Shown here: positions 44,410 through 54,703 of the stretch, in pieces
Layout: each line of letters starts with the position of its first letter
How positions within the stretch are numbered: the first letter of the stretch is position 1
Origin: Nymphaea colorata
Taxonomy: Eukaryota > Streptophyta > Magnoliopsida > Nymphaeales > Nymphaeaceae
DNA length: 64,000 nucleotides
Reading direction: 5' to 3'
NCBI RefSeq assembly: GCF_008831285.2
Contig: NC_045146.1
Span: 12,105,289 to 12,169,288 of the forward strand
Notes under the pieces: generated by a model
Told to the model about the DNA's origin: nothing
The model's database searches: none
The model's input: the letters and a program-made list of their open reading frames with translations, nothing else
Program-made: the position numbers and the translations under genes

Positions 44410-47213
44410 TGGTATCAGAGCAGGACAACCCTATGGCGCAGAGCAATTCTTCCTCAAGCATGGCGTCAGCTCCAAGCAAATACCCTTACCCATACAATCT
44501 GAACGTTGCCAACTTTGTGTCGATCAAGCTCAATCAAGGAAATTTTCTGCTTTGGCAAACACAGATGATGGGGCTCATCGAGAGCCAAGATATGACTGGT
44601 TTCCTAGACGGAGAATACCAGCCGCCCGCACAGTTCCTCACTGCCTCTGCTGAAAATACAGTCACAGGACTGAATCCCGACTATCTTGCTTGGCGAAAGT
44701 CGGATCGTCTTCTTAAAGGATGGATCACTGGGACTCTTGCGGAGGAAATCCTAGGCATTATCATCGGACAACAAACTGCCATGGAGGTATGGACCACTCT
44801 AACTCAGCATTTCGCTAATAAATCTAAGGAGCGAGAAATGTTTCTTATGCAAAAACTTCAAATGCATAAGAAAGGGAGCTCGTCCATTGATGAATATGTT
44901 CGCAGCTTCAAGAAAATTTCCGATGAGCTCGCTGCTATTGGAAAGCCTATTACAGACGAAACTAAAGTCTTTTGGCTCCTCACTGGCCTCAGAAAAGATT
45001 ATGAATCTTTTCGAACAACCTTATTGACAACCATGCTGAAACCACCAGCACCCTCATATCTTGAGGTAGTTGCTCTTCTTCAAAATCATGAAACTATGAG
45101 GACGTTAGAAGAAGATTCTTCTAGCACTCACGTTGCTTTTTTCAGCCACCGTCAACCTAATCAAAGGTACAAGGGAAGCAAAAATCAAACCTTCAATTCT
45201 AAAGGACGTGGGTTTGTGCAAGCTAGCCAAAGTGGTTCATGGAACTCAGCCAACAAAAACAAAGATGGCAATATGAACCAATCAGCTCCAGAAAAAGGCA
45301 TAATATGCCAAATATGCAGCAAAAGAAATCACACGGCTCTCAACTGCTGGCATAGGTTCAATCAAGTGTTTCAGTCACAGAAGGCCCCACAAGCTTTAAC
45401 CATCACGAAAGCATCTGAAAATCAAGATCAACAATGGTTTCCTGACACCGGTGCATCGGCTCATGTGACGTCTAACGCAGGTATACTCAGTTCTCTATCT
45501 AAATATTATGGGACAGATAAAATTATGGTTGGAAATGGAGAAAAATTGGATATTACTCATATCGGGCAGGCTACTATAGCTAATGGGCAACAAAAACTGG
45601 TTCTTGATAATGTTTTAGTCGTCCCCAAGATCAAGAAAAACCTTATCTCTGTCAGTCAGTTAACGTCCGATCTTCCTTATGTTTTTGAATTTTCAACTAA
45701 TGAATTTGCTGTGAAGGAAAAGATGACCAACAAAGTGATAATTACGGGGAAGAGGCATGAAGATCTTTATGCGGTTGAAAATAAGAGAGAAGGCAGCGAC
45801 CAGATCCATGAAGTTCATTTCTCTACAAGATTTCAAGCAGCAACTAAAGAAGTTTGGCACCAACGTCTAGGTCACGTTCATCGTGAGGTAGTAAATTTTC
45901 TTTCAAATAAAAAGGCCATTCGTGTGACAGGCCATAGTTCTTTAAACAGCATATGTTCTAGTTGTCAAATGGCAAAAATGTGTCGTCTTCCTTTCTTACC
46001 AGTGGATGAGCATTGTGAAAAATTTCTTGATAAAGTTCATTGTGATTTATGGGGACCAGCCCCTGTTATTTCAGTTGCTAAATTTCGATTCTATGCTGTT
46101 TTCATTGATGAAGCCACCCGGTTTACTTGGTTCTATCCCTTGCGTTACAAATCTGAGTTATACCAAGTGTTTACGATTTTCCATAAATATGTTGAAAATC
46201 AGTTTGATACAAAAATTAAGACATTTCAAAGTGATGAAGGAGGTGAATTCAATAGTCTCAAACTTGCAGCGTATTTACAAGAACATGGTATACATCATCA
46301 CAAAGCTTGTCCTAAAACGCCACCCCAAAATGGAATGGCAGAACGGCGTCACAGGACCATTGTCGAACTCGGTTTGGCAATGAAGTTCAATGCTAATATA
46401 CCAGCTCGATATTGGGTTGAAACATTTTCCACTGCAGTTTGGCTTATTAATAGACTACCCACTCCTACATTGAAGATGAAATCTCCTTTTGAATTGGTTT
46501 TTGGAAAAAGCCCGTCTTACTCTTGCTTGCGGACATTTGGGACTAGATGTTTTCCATATCTCAGAGATTACGCTCTCAACAAACTTGAACCAAGATCCTT
46601 ACCTTGTGTATTTTTGGGTTATAGTAATACACATAAGGGATACAAGTGCTTATATCCACCTACAGGGAAAATATATATTTCCCGACATGTTGTCTTTGAT
46701 GAAAGTATCTTCCCTTATAAACAGCCTGGAGCACTCTTTTCTTCTACATCAACCAGCAACAGTGGGGCGACTTACAGTGATTGGATTGCATTAGATCAAT
46801 GTTCAGATGGTAACAATGATAATTCATATCAAGTGGTTGATCATCATCTCTTGCATGATGGTTCATCAGACACTGCTTTTGTCCAAGAGCCGCCTAGCAG
46901 ACACGACAATGTTTCAGCACAAGAGACACATGATATAGGTGCAAATGATCTACTCTCACCAAACAATGAGGCTGAAAGTCAACCGCCTACAGGACAACGG
47001 CCGTTCCAAGGAACCTCCAATATTCATTCAATGGTAACTCGGGCTAAGGTTGGTACCTTAAAACCAAACCCTAAGTATTTTTTGGCCTTAACGGTACCAC
47101 TTGAACCCAAAACTGTTAAGCAGGCCTTTAAAGATCCAGGTTGGGTCGCTGCTATGAAAGAAGAGTTACGTGCCTTGGACCAATGCCACACTTGGACGTT
47201 GGTACCTCGCTAA
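44409..47213 (+). CDS. Copia gag, protease and integrase portion of the polyprotein
   Basis: The frame has 934 residues. In order it shows a copia gag region (LNQGNFLLWQTQMMGLIE), a zinc knuckle of form CX2CX4HX4C (near residue 300, CQICSKRNHTALNC), the protease motif DTGASAHVTS, and a pre-integrase and zinc-binding segment (WHQRLGHVH, then CSSCQMAK). The integrase core follows, with HCDLWGP, FIDEATRF, QSDEGGEF and a PQNGMAERRHRT motif. The frame's first ATG uses the last LTR base and the first two bases of the primer-binding site, so the next ATG, at MAQSNSSSS, may be the real start. It ends at a TAA (47211-47213) before the reverse-transcriptase domain. Confidence 0.93.
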   Translation: MVSEQDNPMAQSNSSSSMASAPSKYPYPYNLNVANFVSIKLNQGNFLLWQTQMMGLIESQDMTGFLDGEYQPPAQFLTASAENTVTGLNPDYLAWRKSDRLLKGWITGTLAEEILGIIIGQQTAMEVWTTLTQHFANKSKEREMFLMQKLQMHKKGSSSIDEYVRSFKKISDELAAIGKPITDETKVFWLLTGLRKDYESFRTTLLTTMLKPPAPSYLEVVALLQNHETMRTLEEDSSSTHVAFFSHRQPNQRYKGSKNQTFNSKGRGFVQASQSGSWNSANKNKDGNMNQSAPEKGIICQICSKRNHTALNCWHRFNQVFQSQKAPQALTITKASENQDQQWFPDTGASAHVTSNAGILSSLSKYYGTDKIMVGNGEKLDITHIGQATIANGQQKLVLDNVLVVPKIKKNLISVSQLTSDLPYVFEFSTNEFAVKEKMTNKVIITGKRHEDLYAVENKREGSDQIHEVHFSTRFQAATKEVWHQRLGHVHREVVNFLSNKKAIRVTGHSSLNSICSSCQMAKMCRLPFLPVDEHCEKFLDKVHCDLWGPAPVISVAKFRFYAVFIDEATRFTWFYPLRYKSELYQVFTIFHKYVENQFDTKIKTFQSDEGGEFNSLKLAAYLQEHGIHHHKACPKTPPQNGMAERRHRTIVELGLAMKFNANIPARYWVETFSTAVWLINRLPTPTLKMKSPFELVFGKSPSYSCLRTFGTRCFPYLRDYALNKLEPRSLPCVFLGYSNTHKGYKCLYPPTGKIYISRHVVFDESIFPYKQPGALFSSTSTSNSGATYSDWIALDQCSDGNNDNSYQVVDHHLLHDGSSDTAFVQEPPSRHDNVSAQETHDIGANDLLSPNNEAESQPPTGQRPFQGTSNIHSMVTRAKVGTLKPNPKYFLALTVPLEPKTVKQAFKDPGWVAAMKEELRALDQCHTWTLVPR
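44410..44422 (+). promoter_or_regulatory. tRNA primer-binding site of the retrotransposon
   Basis: TGGTATCAGAGCA lies directly after the 5' LTR. It is the usual plant copia primer site complementary to the 3' end of initiator methionine tRNA. Confidence 0.9.
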
Positions 47214-47219
47214 TCAGGT

Positions 47220-49103
47220 ATGAACGTTGTTTCAACCCGATGGGTCTTTAAAACCAAACTCAAAAGTGATGGAACGGTTGAGCGACTCAAAGCTAGACTG
47301 GTTGCGCGCGGGTTCAACCAAGTGCCTGACATTGACTTTCTAGAAACCTTCTCTCTTGTTATAAAGCCAGCAACTATTAGAATTGTGCTTACTATAGCTC
47401 TTTCTCACAATTGGGATATTCGACAAATGGATGTCAAAAATGCCTTCTTGCATGGTGATTTGGATCAAACTGTATTTATTGAACAACCACCAGGATTTCT
47501 TGATGATCAAAAACCAAATTATGTGTGCCAGTTACACAAAGCTCTCTATGGTTTACGTCAAGCTCCCAGAGCATGGTACGATCGGTTTGGAACTTATCTT
47601 CTCTCAAAAGGTTTCTTCTCCAGCATCTCTGATTCCTCGCTATTTATCTATAAAGAAGGTCGTGGTGTCATACTTTTATTATTGTACGTCGACGATATCA
47701 TATTAACTGGCAGCAACCCTATGCTACTTGAAGACTTCATTCGAGATATTAGCAAGGAGTTTTCTATGAAGGATCTTGGTTATCTTCATCACTTCCTTGG
47801 CATAGAAGTGATCAAATTTTCTGGAGGGCTCTTCCTCAATCAAAAGCGATATGCCTATAGCCTGCTGGAAAGAGCAAATATGACATCGTGCAAACCGGCC
47901 GTCACTCCCTTGGTTCAAAATTACAAAAATCTGGTTGATGACATACCTTTTTCCGATCCGACACTCTTTCGAAGCTTGGTGGGAGGCCTCCAATACCTCA
48001 CGTTCACGCGGCCTGACATCTCCTTCGCTGTGAACTTTATCAGCCAATACATGCAATCACCCATGGTCAGTCACTTTCAACTACTTAAAAGACTCATTCG
48101 ATATGTTAGTGGTTCCATTGATATCGGATGTCATATACATTCGCAAGCGCAACTCCAACTTCATGCCTTTTCTGACTCTGACTGGGCGGGATGCCAGGCA
48201 ACACGTCGCTCAACTACTGGTTTTGTTACGTTTATTGGCACTAATCCTATTTCATGGACAGCAAAGAAGCAACCTACAGTGGCCAGATCTACCACCGAGG
48301 CTGAGTACCGATCAATGGCATCTGCTGCTGCCGAATTAACCTGGATTACATATATCCTCAAAGACATCGGACTCTATCTCCCAGAACCACCGGTCCTCTA
48401 CTGTGACAACATGTCTGCACTTCAAGTCTCTATCAAACCGGTTTTTCACTCTCGCATGAAGCATGTCGAATTGGATTATCATTTTCTAAGGGAAAAGGTT
48501 GCACTCGGTCTTCTTACGACTCAATTTGTTCCAACGACCCAACAGGTGGCCGACATTTTCACCAAGGCTCTCTCTCGAACCACTTTTGAATTTTTAAGAG
48601 CCAAACTAGCGCTTTCCATACTGCCGCCTAGTTTGAGGGAGGCTGAAGAAAATAGAGGCGATATCAATAAGGAAACTCTTGATCAAGAAAGAAATGAGGA
48701 AAACAGAGGAAATCAGCCTTACAATGCCAAAGAGGAAAACAGAGGAGTGAATGAAGAAACTCCAACCAGCCGTGACAATGAAAACAGTAACGGCTGTAAT
48801 CACTATAATGCCAATAAGGAAACACCAGCCCATCATGACGCTGGAGACAGTAACGATTGTAATCGTTACCATGAAAAGAAGGAAACATTGTCATCTGGCC
48901 AACCGTGTGAAGAAAGAAATACAAAGACAATGGCTGGCCAGGCAGCTGTCAAACAGAGAGACACAACTCAACAAAGAAACAACGACTGTAAATCAGATAC
49001 AGTTTCCTTCTGTAAAGATCGATATAGATCTTGTAATTCAGGAAATAATGATGCTTGTAATTATATTATAAATAGAAGAAAGAACCAGGCATATCGTCAC
49101 TAA
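47220..49103 (+). CDS. Copia reverse transcriptase and RNase H portion, separated by a stop
   Basis: This is in the same frame as the upstream portion, separated only by a stop codon and two further codons. The reverse transcriptase contains WVFKTKLKSDG, LKARLVARGFNQ, MDVKNAFLHGDL and the catalytic YVDDIILTGS. RNase H contains FSDSDWAG, STTGFV and STTEAEYRSMASAAAE. The frame does not stop at the polypurine tract and runs about 150 codons into the 3' LTR, ending at 49103. The LTR-encoded tail is rich in Asn, Glu and Lys and matches no domain I know. The interruption probably prevents full-length polyprotein unless it is read through. Confidence 0.93.
   Translation: MNVVSTRWVFKTKLKSDGTVERLKARLVARGFNQVPDIDFLETFSLVIKPATIRIVLTIALSHNWDIRQMDVKNAFLHGDLDQTVFIEQPPGFLDDQKPNYVCQLHKALYGLRQAPRAWYDRFGTYLLSKGFFSSISDSSLFIYKEGRGVILLLLYVDDIILTGSNPMLLEDFIRDISKEFSMKDLGYLHHFLGIEVIKFSGGLFLNQKRYAYSLLERANMTSCKPAVTPLVQNYKNLVDDIPFSDPTLFRSLVGGLQYLTFTRPDISFAVNFISQYMQSPMVSHFQLLKRLIRYVSGSIDIGCHIHSQAQLQLHAFSDSDWAGCQATRRSTTGFVTFIGTNPISWTAKKQPTVARSTTEAEYRSMASAAAELTWITYILKDIGLYLPEPPVLYCDNMSALQVSIKPVFHSRMKHVELDYHFLREKVALGLLTTQFVPTTQQVADIFTKALSRTTFEFLRAKLALSILPPSLREAEENRGDINKETLDQERNEENRGNQPYNAKEENRGVNEETPTSRDNENSNGCNHYNANKETPAHHDAGDSNDCNRYHEKKETLSSGQPCEERNTKTMAGQAAVKQRDTTQQRNNDCKSDTVSFCKDRYRSCNSGNNDACNYIINRRKNQAYRH
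48632..48643 (+). promoter_or_regulatory. Polypurine tract of the retrotransposon
   Basis: TTTGAGGGAGGC ends directly at the 3' LTR and is the expected plus-strand priming site. Confidence 0.8.
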
Positions 49104-49194
49104 GAACGATAGCTGCCCTTGTGGATGTAGGTGTGATTTTACACCGAACCACGTTATATCAGGCGTTAGTCCCTTAAATCTCTGTTTTTCTTTA
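48644..49194 (+). repeat. 3' LTR
   Basis: It is 551 bp with the same ends as the 5' LTR and a TATAAAT at 49067-49073. The pol frame remains open to 49103 inside it. Confidence 0.97.
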
Positions 49195-49199
49195 GATTT
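49195..49199. repeat. Target-site duplication, right copy
   Basis: GATTT follows the 3' LTR and matches 43854-43858. Confidence 0.95.
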
Positions 49200-49586
49200 A
49201 TGATCTGAAATTTAAGTACTGGTGTATGGTGGATCCATCAGGTCAAGACAGATCGTATTTTCAGACCCTTGAAGAACAGAAAAAAAAAATACAAGTAAAG
49301 AACGATTCGGGGCTGTTCTCCGACAGCTTTCTGAAAATGATCGAAATCGACACCACCACCAACATTTTTTGACACAAATTGTTACCTTTTGCAACTTTTG
49401 ACCGTATTTTTTCGAATGGAAATCTTACAAGAGTTTGTCAACGTGAGGAGTCAGCTGGCCCTTAGATTACATGGTTGACTCCAGATTCTTATGCTTATCC
49501 TCAGCCGCACTTATAATTCCGGCTGCCCATTGGCCTTACCTAACACATCTTTGCACCAAACCAGCGGACGCGTCAAGAACTCTCGC

Positions 49587-49593
49587 TATAAAG
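49587..49593 (+). promoter_or_regulatory. TATA box of the Kunitz inhibitor gene
   Basis: TATAAAG lies 58 bp before the chosen start, which fits a leader of about 25-30 nt and excludes the longer upstream start. Confidence 0.6.
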
Positions 49594-49644
49594 AGCTTCA
49601 GATCCTCATTCCATTTCAATTCATATCCCTACACATTAGCAGCC

Positions 49645-50253
49645 ATGTCGTCGACGATCCTCACGTTGGGAATCCTTTTCTCGATCTTTACCGGCCTTGC
49701 CGGAGCGCAGCCCGCCTGGGTGAAAGACACAGACGGCCAGCCGCTCAAAGCAGGCACCTACTACTACGTACTACCAGCACAGAGCAGCAGCTTCGGTGGC
49801 CTGTACTCAGCCTCCCGCAACCGAGTACAGTGTCCACTTTACGTTACCCAGATAGACATGTCTACCGTAGATGGTGTGCCCGCCAGGTTTGCGCCGGTGA
49901 ACGGCATGGACCTGGTTCCGCTGTCGACGGACCTGAACGTGGAGTCCTACAACTCAAACATATGCCCGGATCCGACCGTCTGGACATTGGCTCCGGTGGA
50001 TAAGAAGACCCGTCAGACGTTTGTTAAGTACGGTGGGGTTGCCGGCAGTCCGGGCCGGGCCACATTGAGGAATTGGTTCAGGATAGAGGAGGAAGGTGAG
50101 CACTACAAGCTGGTTTTCTGTCCTGCGGTCTGCAAGACATGCCGGGTTCGGTGCGGAAACCTTGGCGTTTATCTTGCCCCGAATGATGTGCGCTGGCTGG
50201 TACTTGGAGGTGACACCTTGCCCGTCAAGTTCAAAAAGTCAGAAAAAAACTGA
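49645..50253 (+). CDS. Kunitz-type (STI family) protease inhibitor, miraculin-like
   Basis: An intronless gene of 202 residues. A signal peptide spans about residues 1-21 (FSIFTGLAGA), so the product should be secreted or vacuolar. The mature part opens with the family start VKDTDGQPLKAGTYYYVLPA, then GGLYSASRNRVQCPLYVTQ. C63 and C107 match the first conserved disulphide. The cluster C159, C163, C166, C170 matches the four-cysteine arrangement of miraculin-like members. The fold is a beta-trefoil and the family usually inhibits serine proteases in defence or seed storage. Specificity cannot be read confidently because the reactive-site loop is not conserved with the soybean type. The frame is open upstream to 49471, but the TATA box lies after that ATG and the signal peptide begins at 49645. 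Confidence 0.93.
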   Translation: MSSTILTLGILFSIFTGLAGAQPAWVKDTDGQPLKAGTYYYVLPAQSSSFGGLYSASRNRVQCPLYVTQIDMSTVDGVPARFAPVNGMDLVPLSTDLNVESYNSNICPDPTVWTLAPVDKKTRQTFVKYGGVAGSPGRATLRNWFRIEEEGEHYKLVFCPAVCKTCRVRCGNLGVYLAPNDVRWLVLGGDTLPVKFKKSEKN

Positions 50254-50427
50254 TGTGATTATGTTCAAGACATCACTGGATCTGCTTCGATCCATGTCAT
50301 CCTCTTTCTCAATGTTTCCTTGGACCGACGGTTTGGTTTGTTGTCTTTGAAGGCCGCCGCCGTTCGCTTTATAAGATCCAGCCCATAAATAAATGAAAGG
50401 TCCACTTGTTTTAACGAGCGGCAAAAG

Positions 50428-50429
<2 letters not shown>

Positions 50430-50500
<71 letters not shown>
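50430..50500. repeat. (AT)n microsatellite, about 35 units
   Basis: An uninterrupted TA run. It is followed directly by GGGCCCGTTTGGAT, a sequence often seen at ends of plant MITEs, so the repeat may mark an element boundary. Confidence 0.95.
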
Positions 50501-50502
<2 letters not shown>

Positions 50503-52387
50503 GGCCCGTTTGGATAATCGTTTTGCCTTTAAAACACCGTTCCAAATAAGTTTGGATGAAAACTCAGTTTCCAGAAAACACATTTCCTGTGTATCCTCAA
50601 TCCCCCAAGTTTTTCCCGATACCAAAAGGATTAGTTATCAAATATTTAAAGTGCTTGTCAGTCCAGCGTTCGTTGATGATAAAGAAAAGGGAAGGTGAAA
50701 ATCTGATTCGTTGTTCTCGTATTTCTTTTCTGTGGGAGGACGCAATGAGCATGTTGCATACTTGTAGTGAAGGCGCTGCTCATGAGAACGCTAAAGAAAG
50801 ATATATATATGCTGCCCGCCGAATGGTCAAGGGGCGACCTATGTCAACTACTTTGGATCACAAGGCCGGTGGGCAACTTGTTTCGGTTTTTCTTTTCACA
50901 TTTTAATAAATTGTTGGGGGTCTCCCCTGCCCACTTGCAGACAAAAAAAAAAGAAGAATGGTTTTATTTGTAACTTTTAAAAAAAATTGTAATTGGTCTC
51001 ATCAATTCAATCACATTTTTTAGAAGTACAAGACATCTAAATCTTACAAGTAAAGAGATTTATTTATCGATAAGAAAAAAACATGAACAGTGATTGGATT
51101 GATGATCAAATAGAATCTTGGGTCACTAACAGGTATTCATGTTCTTTTTTCTAATCTGTTCTTACAAAATTGTGAGGCATGGAGAAAATAAGATTTGAAC
51201 CCCTGGGTCAACCAAAAGATCGAAAAGAAGTAGGCAGAAATACAATGACAAATTGGGAAAGTATAATCTTTAAATTCACGAGTTTATAAACCATGGGAAC
51301 TATTGTGTTTTTAATTTTTTAAAGTGGTGGGCCACTTGAGTGAACTCGAACTCGACTGGATTAGTTAAACGACTAGTGAACTCGAGCTCGACTTGTTTGA
51401 CTAAAAACGAAGGAGCGGAATGAGTACGGCCTGATTCAGATGAGTACCGGCCGCCCCAGCGCTTTCTGACACTGAAGATCGTCGCCACCGGCCTCATCAG
51501 GTGGCGCGCTGCAATGGCTAACCGCTAATCACAGACGGCAGAAAAACAAAGGCATTCGTGTGCGTGTGCGTGTGTGTGTGTTTTTTTTTTATTTCGAATG
51601 AGTTTTTTCCGTTTGTCATTTTTCGTTCATTTAGTAGACGCCTATATATTTATTTTACGATTTTTTCCTTTATTTTTGTCAGGATTTCATCAAGGAAAAA
51701 GGTGTCCAGATCTTTCACGGGCAGCATTAACCTCAAGCGTGCAAGCATGAAACTTTGTAGCATCGAAAAAAGCACACTCGGCGAGTCCACTCGGACGTTT
51801 TGGAGTCGGCTTGGAATTGTCCTTTTGATTTATGGGAATCGGCAGCGAAACTCAGGCAGCTCGGTTAAGAATCAGATGTCTCAATGGATCGATGATTTGG
51901 ATCAGAATTGCCAGAGTTTGGTCTTAACTGTTTAAAGTGTACAATTTCATCTTGATTCTTAAGCTCAATTTTTTTTTTTTTTGCTTTATGTTCTTTTCAT
52001 GAACGCTTTTATGAGAGACATGAAATGAATACAAACCCAACCATTTGCAAATATGTTTTCATCATCAATTTCCAAATATCCATGAGCTCCATGGAAAATC
52101 AGTGTGTGTGTGAGAGAGAGAGATACATACATATTAGATTCATGACTTCCTTTTTTAGAGTTGTTGACAAATCATAACTAATATTATGTTGCTCTATACT
52201 GAATAGAAATAAAGTAGATTATACTTTAAGATTACAGTAAAAATACACTATAAAAAGTTGAATTTTCAAGTCTCTTTGCTGACCACTAATCCGATCATAT
52301 GTCGATAAGAAAAAAGGAAGGTAAAGTCATCCATTTCATCTGCATGATGAATCACGTTTGATTACCTTTAAGAAATTAGTTGCAAAT

Positions 52388-52424
<37 letters not shown>

Positions 52425-52450
52425 TTTAGAATTGCTGTGGCTACTTTTTG
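50501..52450. other. Intergenic region with no supported gene
   Basis: AT-rich sequence with homopolymer runs and a T30 tract near 52390-52419. No ORF has recognisable domains or good splice context. Confidence 0.5.
52390..52419. repeat. Poly-T tract
   Basis: About 30 consecutive T bases. It could be the reverse-strand poly(A) of a degraded retroposon. Confidence 0.7.
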
Positions 52451-52836
52451 GCTTAACTTAATAGCAATTGCCTTTTGTGTTAATGATTTTCCTCTTCCTG
52501 ATTTGACGTGGAGACTTGGTCCACGCACGAATGGTTTCCGGTCGTGCCATCATCTATATAAAATGTTGCTAGCATATATATAAAATGCGCAGATTCCTTT
52601 TTGATCAATCTCAAAGTATGTTTTTAACTTAAACATAAAAAATTGATGGAAGAGTTGGGACTCGTCCAACCATGTGTTTTGGCTCTGCATGTATAGGAAG
52701 ACATCTTTTTCTGAATAGAATTTTTTTTCTAACAAAAAAGTCTGTAAAAACATGTTGTATCAAAGATATGTCCAGTACTTAACTCACTCGGATTGAGCAT
52801 TTATAACAAAAGCAAATTGCATCAAATCCAGATACG

Positions 52837-53136
52837 TTACAGCACCTCGCAGAATGGAAGCAAAACTACACACACGAACAAGTAGACATCAGATGGCAAA
52901 CTTATTCGAAATAAAACGGCACGGCACACTATAGCTTCTTTTATTACAGCGGCACCAGTTGAGGAAACAAGGTCGGTGAGGCTGAGGCACCCGCCCTCGC
53001 CCATCCTTTTCGTATGCTCGAAAGCCAAACATCTAGCCTCTGCCCTTAAGGCACTACCAACATAACCGTCAAGGCCAGGCGGCGGTTGGAAGAGGTTGCC
53101 GAAGTCGCCGGACCACCCACCCGCGTCTATGTCTAA
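52837..53136 (-). pseudogene. Small ORF remnant paralogous to the 59762-60079 ORF
   Basis: The frame contains GDFGNLFQPPPGLDGYVG followed by RCLAFEHTKRMGEGG, and aligns with the second-copy frame around FGGYVDIAFQKEARSLAFEH. Upstream homologous sequence (around 53137-53235, similar to IGQFFGGNFAYDYD) is in another frame, so this copy appears frameshifted or split. Family unknown. Confidence 0.3.
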
Positions 53137-54703
53137 TCATAATCATAAGCAAAATTTCCACCAAAAAATTGACCAATTCGGAATGCGATTCGGAATACCT
53201 TAGTCACAACACGCAGCTGAGAAGATATTTGACAAGGAGAATATTAACAGTAGGTGTTTCAAGCAATATCGTGTCATTATGTCTAATATTCGGTTATTGA
53301 ATTAAAAAAATAAATTCAATTAAATGGATGAATCAAGCTCAATCCAAGTGGATCGAGCAGGGCATCGGGCTGGGCCCGACTCAATAGCAAGTCTGGCTTG
53401 GGCTTGGTCCAACTGCTCACAACCCAGGCTTGAGCCAGCCTTTATATATATATATATGTATATATAAATAGACACAGAGGGAGACCGACTTACTAGTTGT
53501 AGTATGTCTTCTGTGTTTCCTCCGTCCCGAGGCGTGTTGGAGCATCCTGTCATGACATAGATTAAACTCATATTTGAACACAATGAAATTGAACCATAAG
53601 AAACTATGAGTCAATAAACACTATAAATCATGTTAAAACGAGTTCAATACATCCAACGACCAGAGATATGGAGTTAAGACTTTTTTTTTTTTTTTTTCTA
53701 ATTGAAGAAAGATAGAGTTTCATTGGCCGGGGGCATGAATCTTTTCTTTGCTACATAGACTGGGAGGGTCAGTCTGACTCCAAGTATCGGTGTTCAATTA
53801 AAAAAAAAAAAACATAAAGAAGAAAGATGGGACGACTGCGGGAAAGTAATGAATGCACATCGTAAAATGGTAGCGGTAGCTTGGACATCGTCCCATGCGT
53901 TTAATACCCACGATGAACCATACAATCCACAACAGCCTCAAAGGAAGAGAGAAGAGTGGGGTGGTAGTACATTAAGTAGGCAGTAAGAGTAGTCATGTTT
54001 AAATGCTGTGGTGGATGTCACACTCTTGCCCTATTTTTTGGGTTGCAAATTGTGGTAAATATGATACCTGATTTAAAGAACATATCCTAAGTCCTTTTAG
54101 GTTTTGGATGATACCCTCCAAGACCCAGTTTTTCTAAAAAAACTTGGTTTATTGACAACCAAGGTTTTCAAAAGTTAGTTTTTGTGTTTGGGTAAGACAC
54201 TGGAAAAACAGTTTGTAAAACCAATTTTTGTGAAAGAAGAGTTTTGGTCCAATCCATTTTTCATGTTTTCCAAACACATTCAAAACCTGGTTTTGAAGGC
54301 AAAAACCAGGTTTTGCCTCAAAAACTTCGTTTTAAACTGTCATACAAATGCTCGCCCAGTGTTTCCACAAAACCCTTGCCAGTCACTACTTTTTTTTTTT
54401 TTTTTCGATTTGTTGGAGCAAACTAATGATTTAATGAAAATAAATTTGAATCATGCATCCTTTTTTTTTTTTTTTCATAATCTTATTCTTTTCCCTGACC
54501 CTAAAAAAATTACAAGAAGTCCGCCTAACCTTTAGACAGATAACAAATGGGCAGTCAGTTTCTAAAGGCCAACAAATGGGCGCCCGGACTTCCATTCGAC
54601 AAAATAAGCGAATAACTCTTCTTTTGTGACAATCCAACAAGGGGGTATACGTAAGCCTCTGGGGTTAGACTATGATATGATATACATAAGGCTCCTAAGA
54701 TAG

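Larger units (their letters stand above)
43859..49194 (+). mobile_element. Ty1/copia LTR retrotransposon, nearly complete
   Basis: The element is 5336 bp: 551-bp LTR, primer-binding site, gag-pol, polypurine tract, 551-bp LTR, flanked by the 5-bp duplication GATTT. The domain order is gag, protease, integrase, reverse transcriptase, RNase H, which defines copia over gypsy. The two LTRs are equal in length and differ at six sites by my alignment, all transitions, so the insertion is young. The LTR ends are TG...TA rather than TG...CA. One in-frame stop splits the polyprotein at 47211-47213. The copia lineage was not determined. Confidence 0.97.
43631..49372 (+). pseudogene. Unidentified host exon interrupted by the copia element
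   Basis: A frame open from a possible splice acceptor (TTTGCAG at 43624-43630) runs to the target site at 43858. With one copy of the GATTT duplication removed, it continues in the same phase from 49200 to a TGA at 49370-49372. This gives about 133 codons with no stop. The left part contains LNLPRLFLDFLVKESNKWEW and the right part FKYWCMVDPSGQDRSYF. I do not recognise the family; the left part faintly recalls a B3-type fold, but this is not secure. Upstream exons were not found in the window. If real, the insertion has broken this gene. Confidence 0.35.

Noticed and set aside
49471..49644. Longer N-terminus for the Kunitz inhibitor from ATG 49471
   Set aside because: A good TATA box (49587) lies downstream of that ATG, and the signal peptide starts at 49645.
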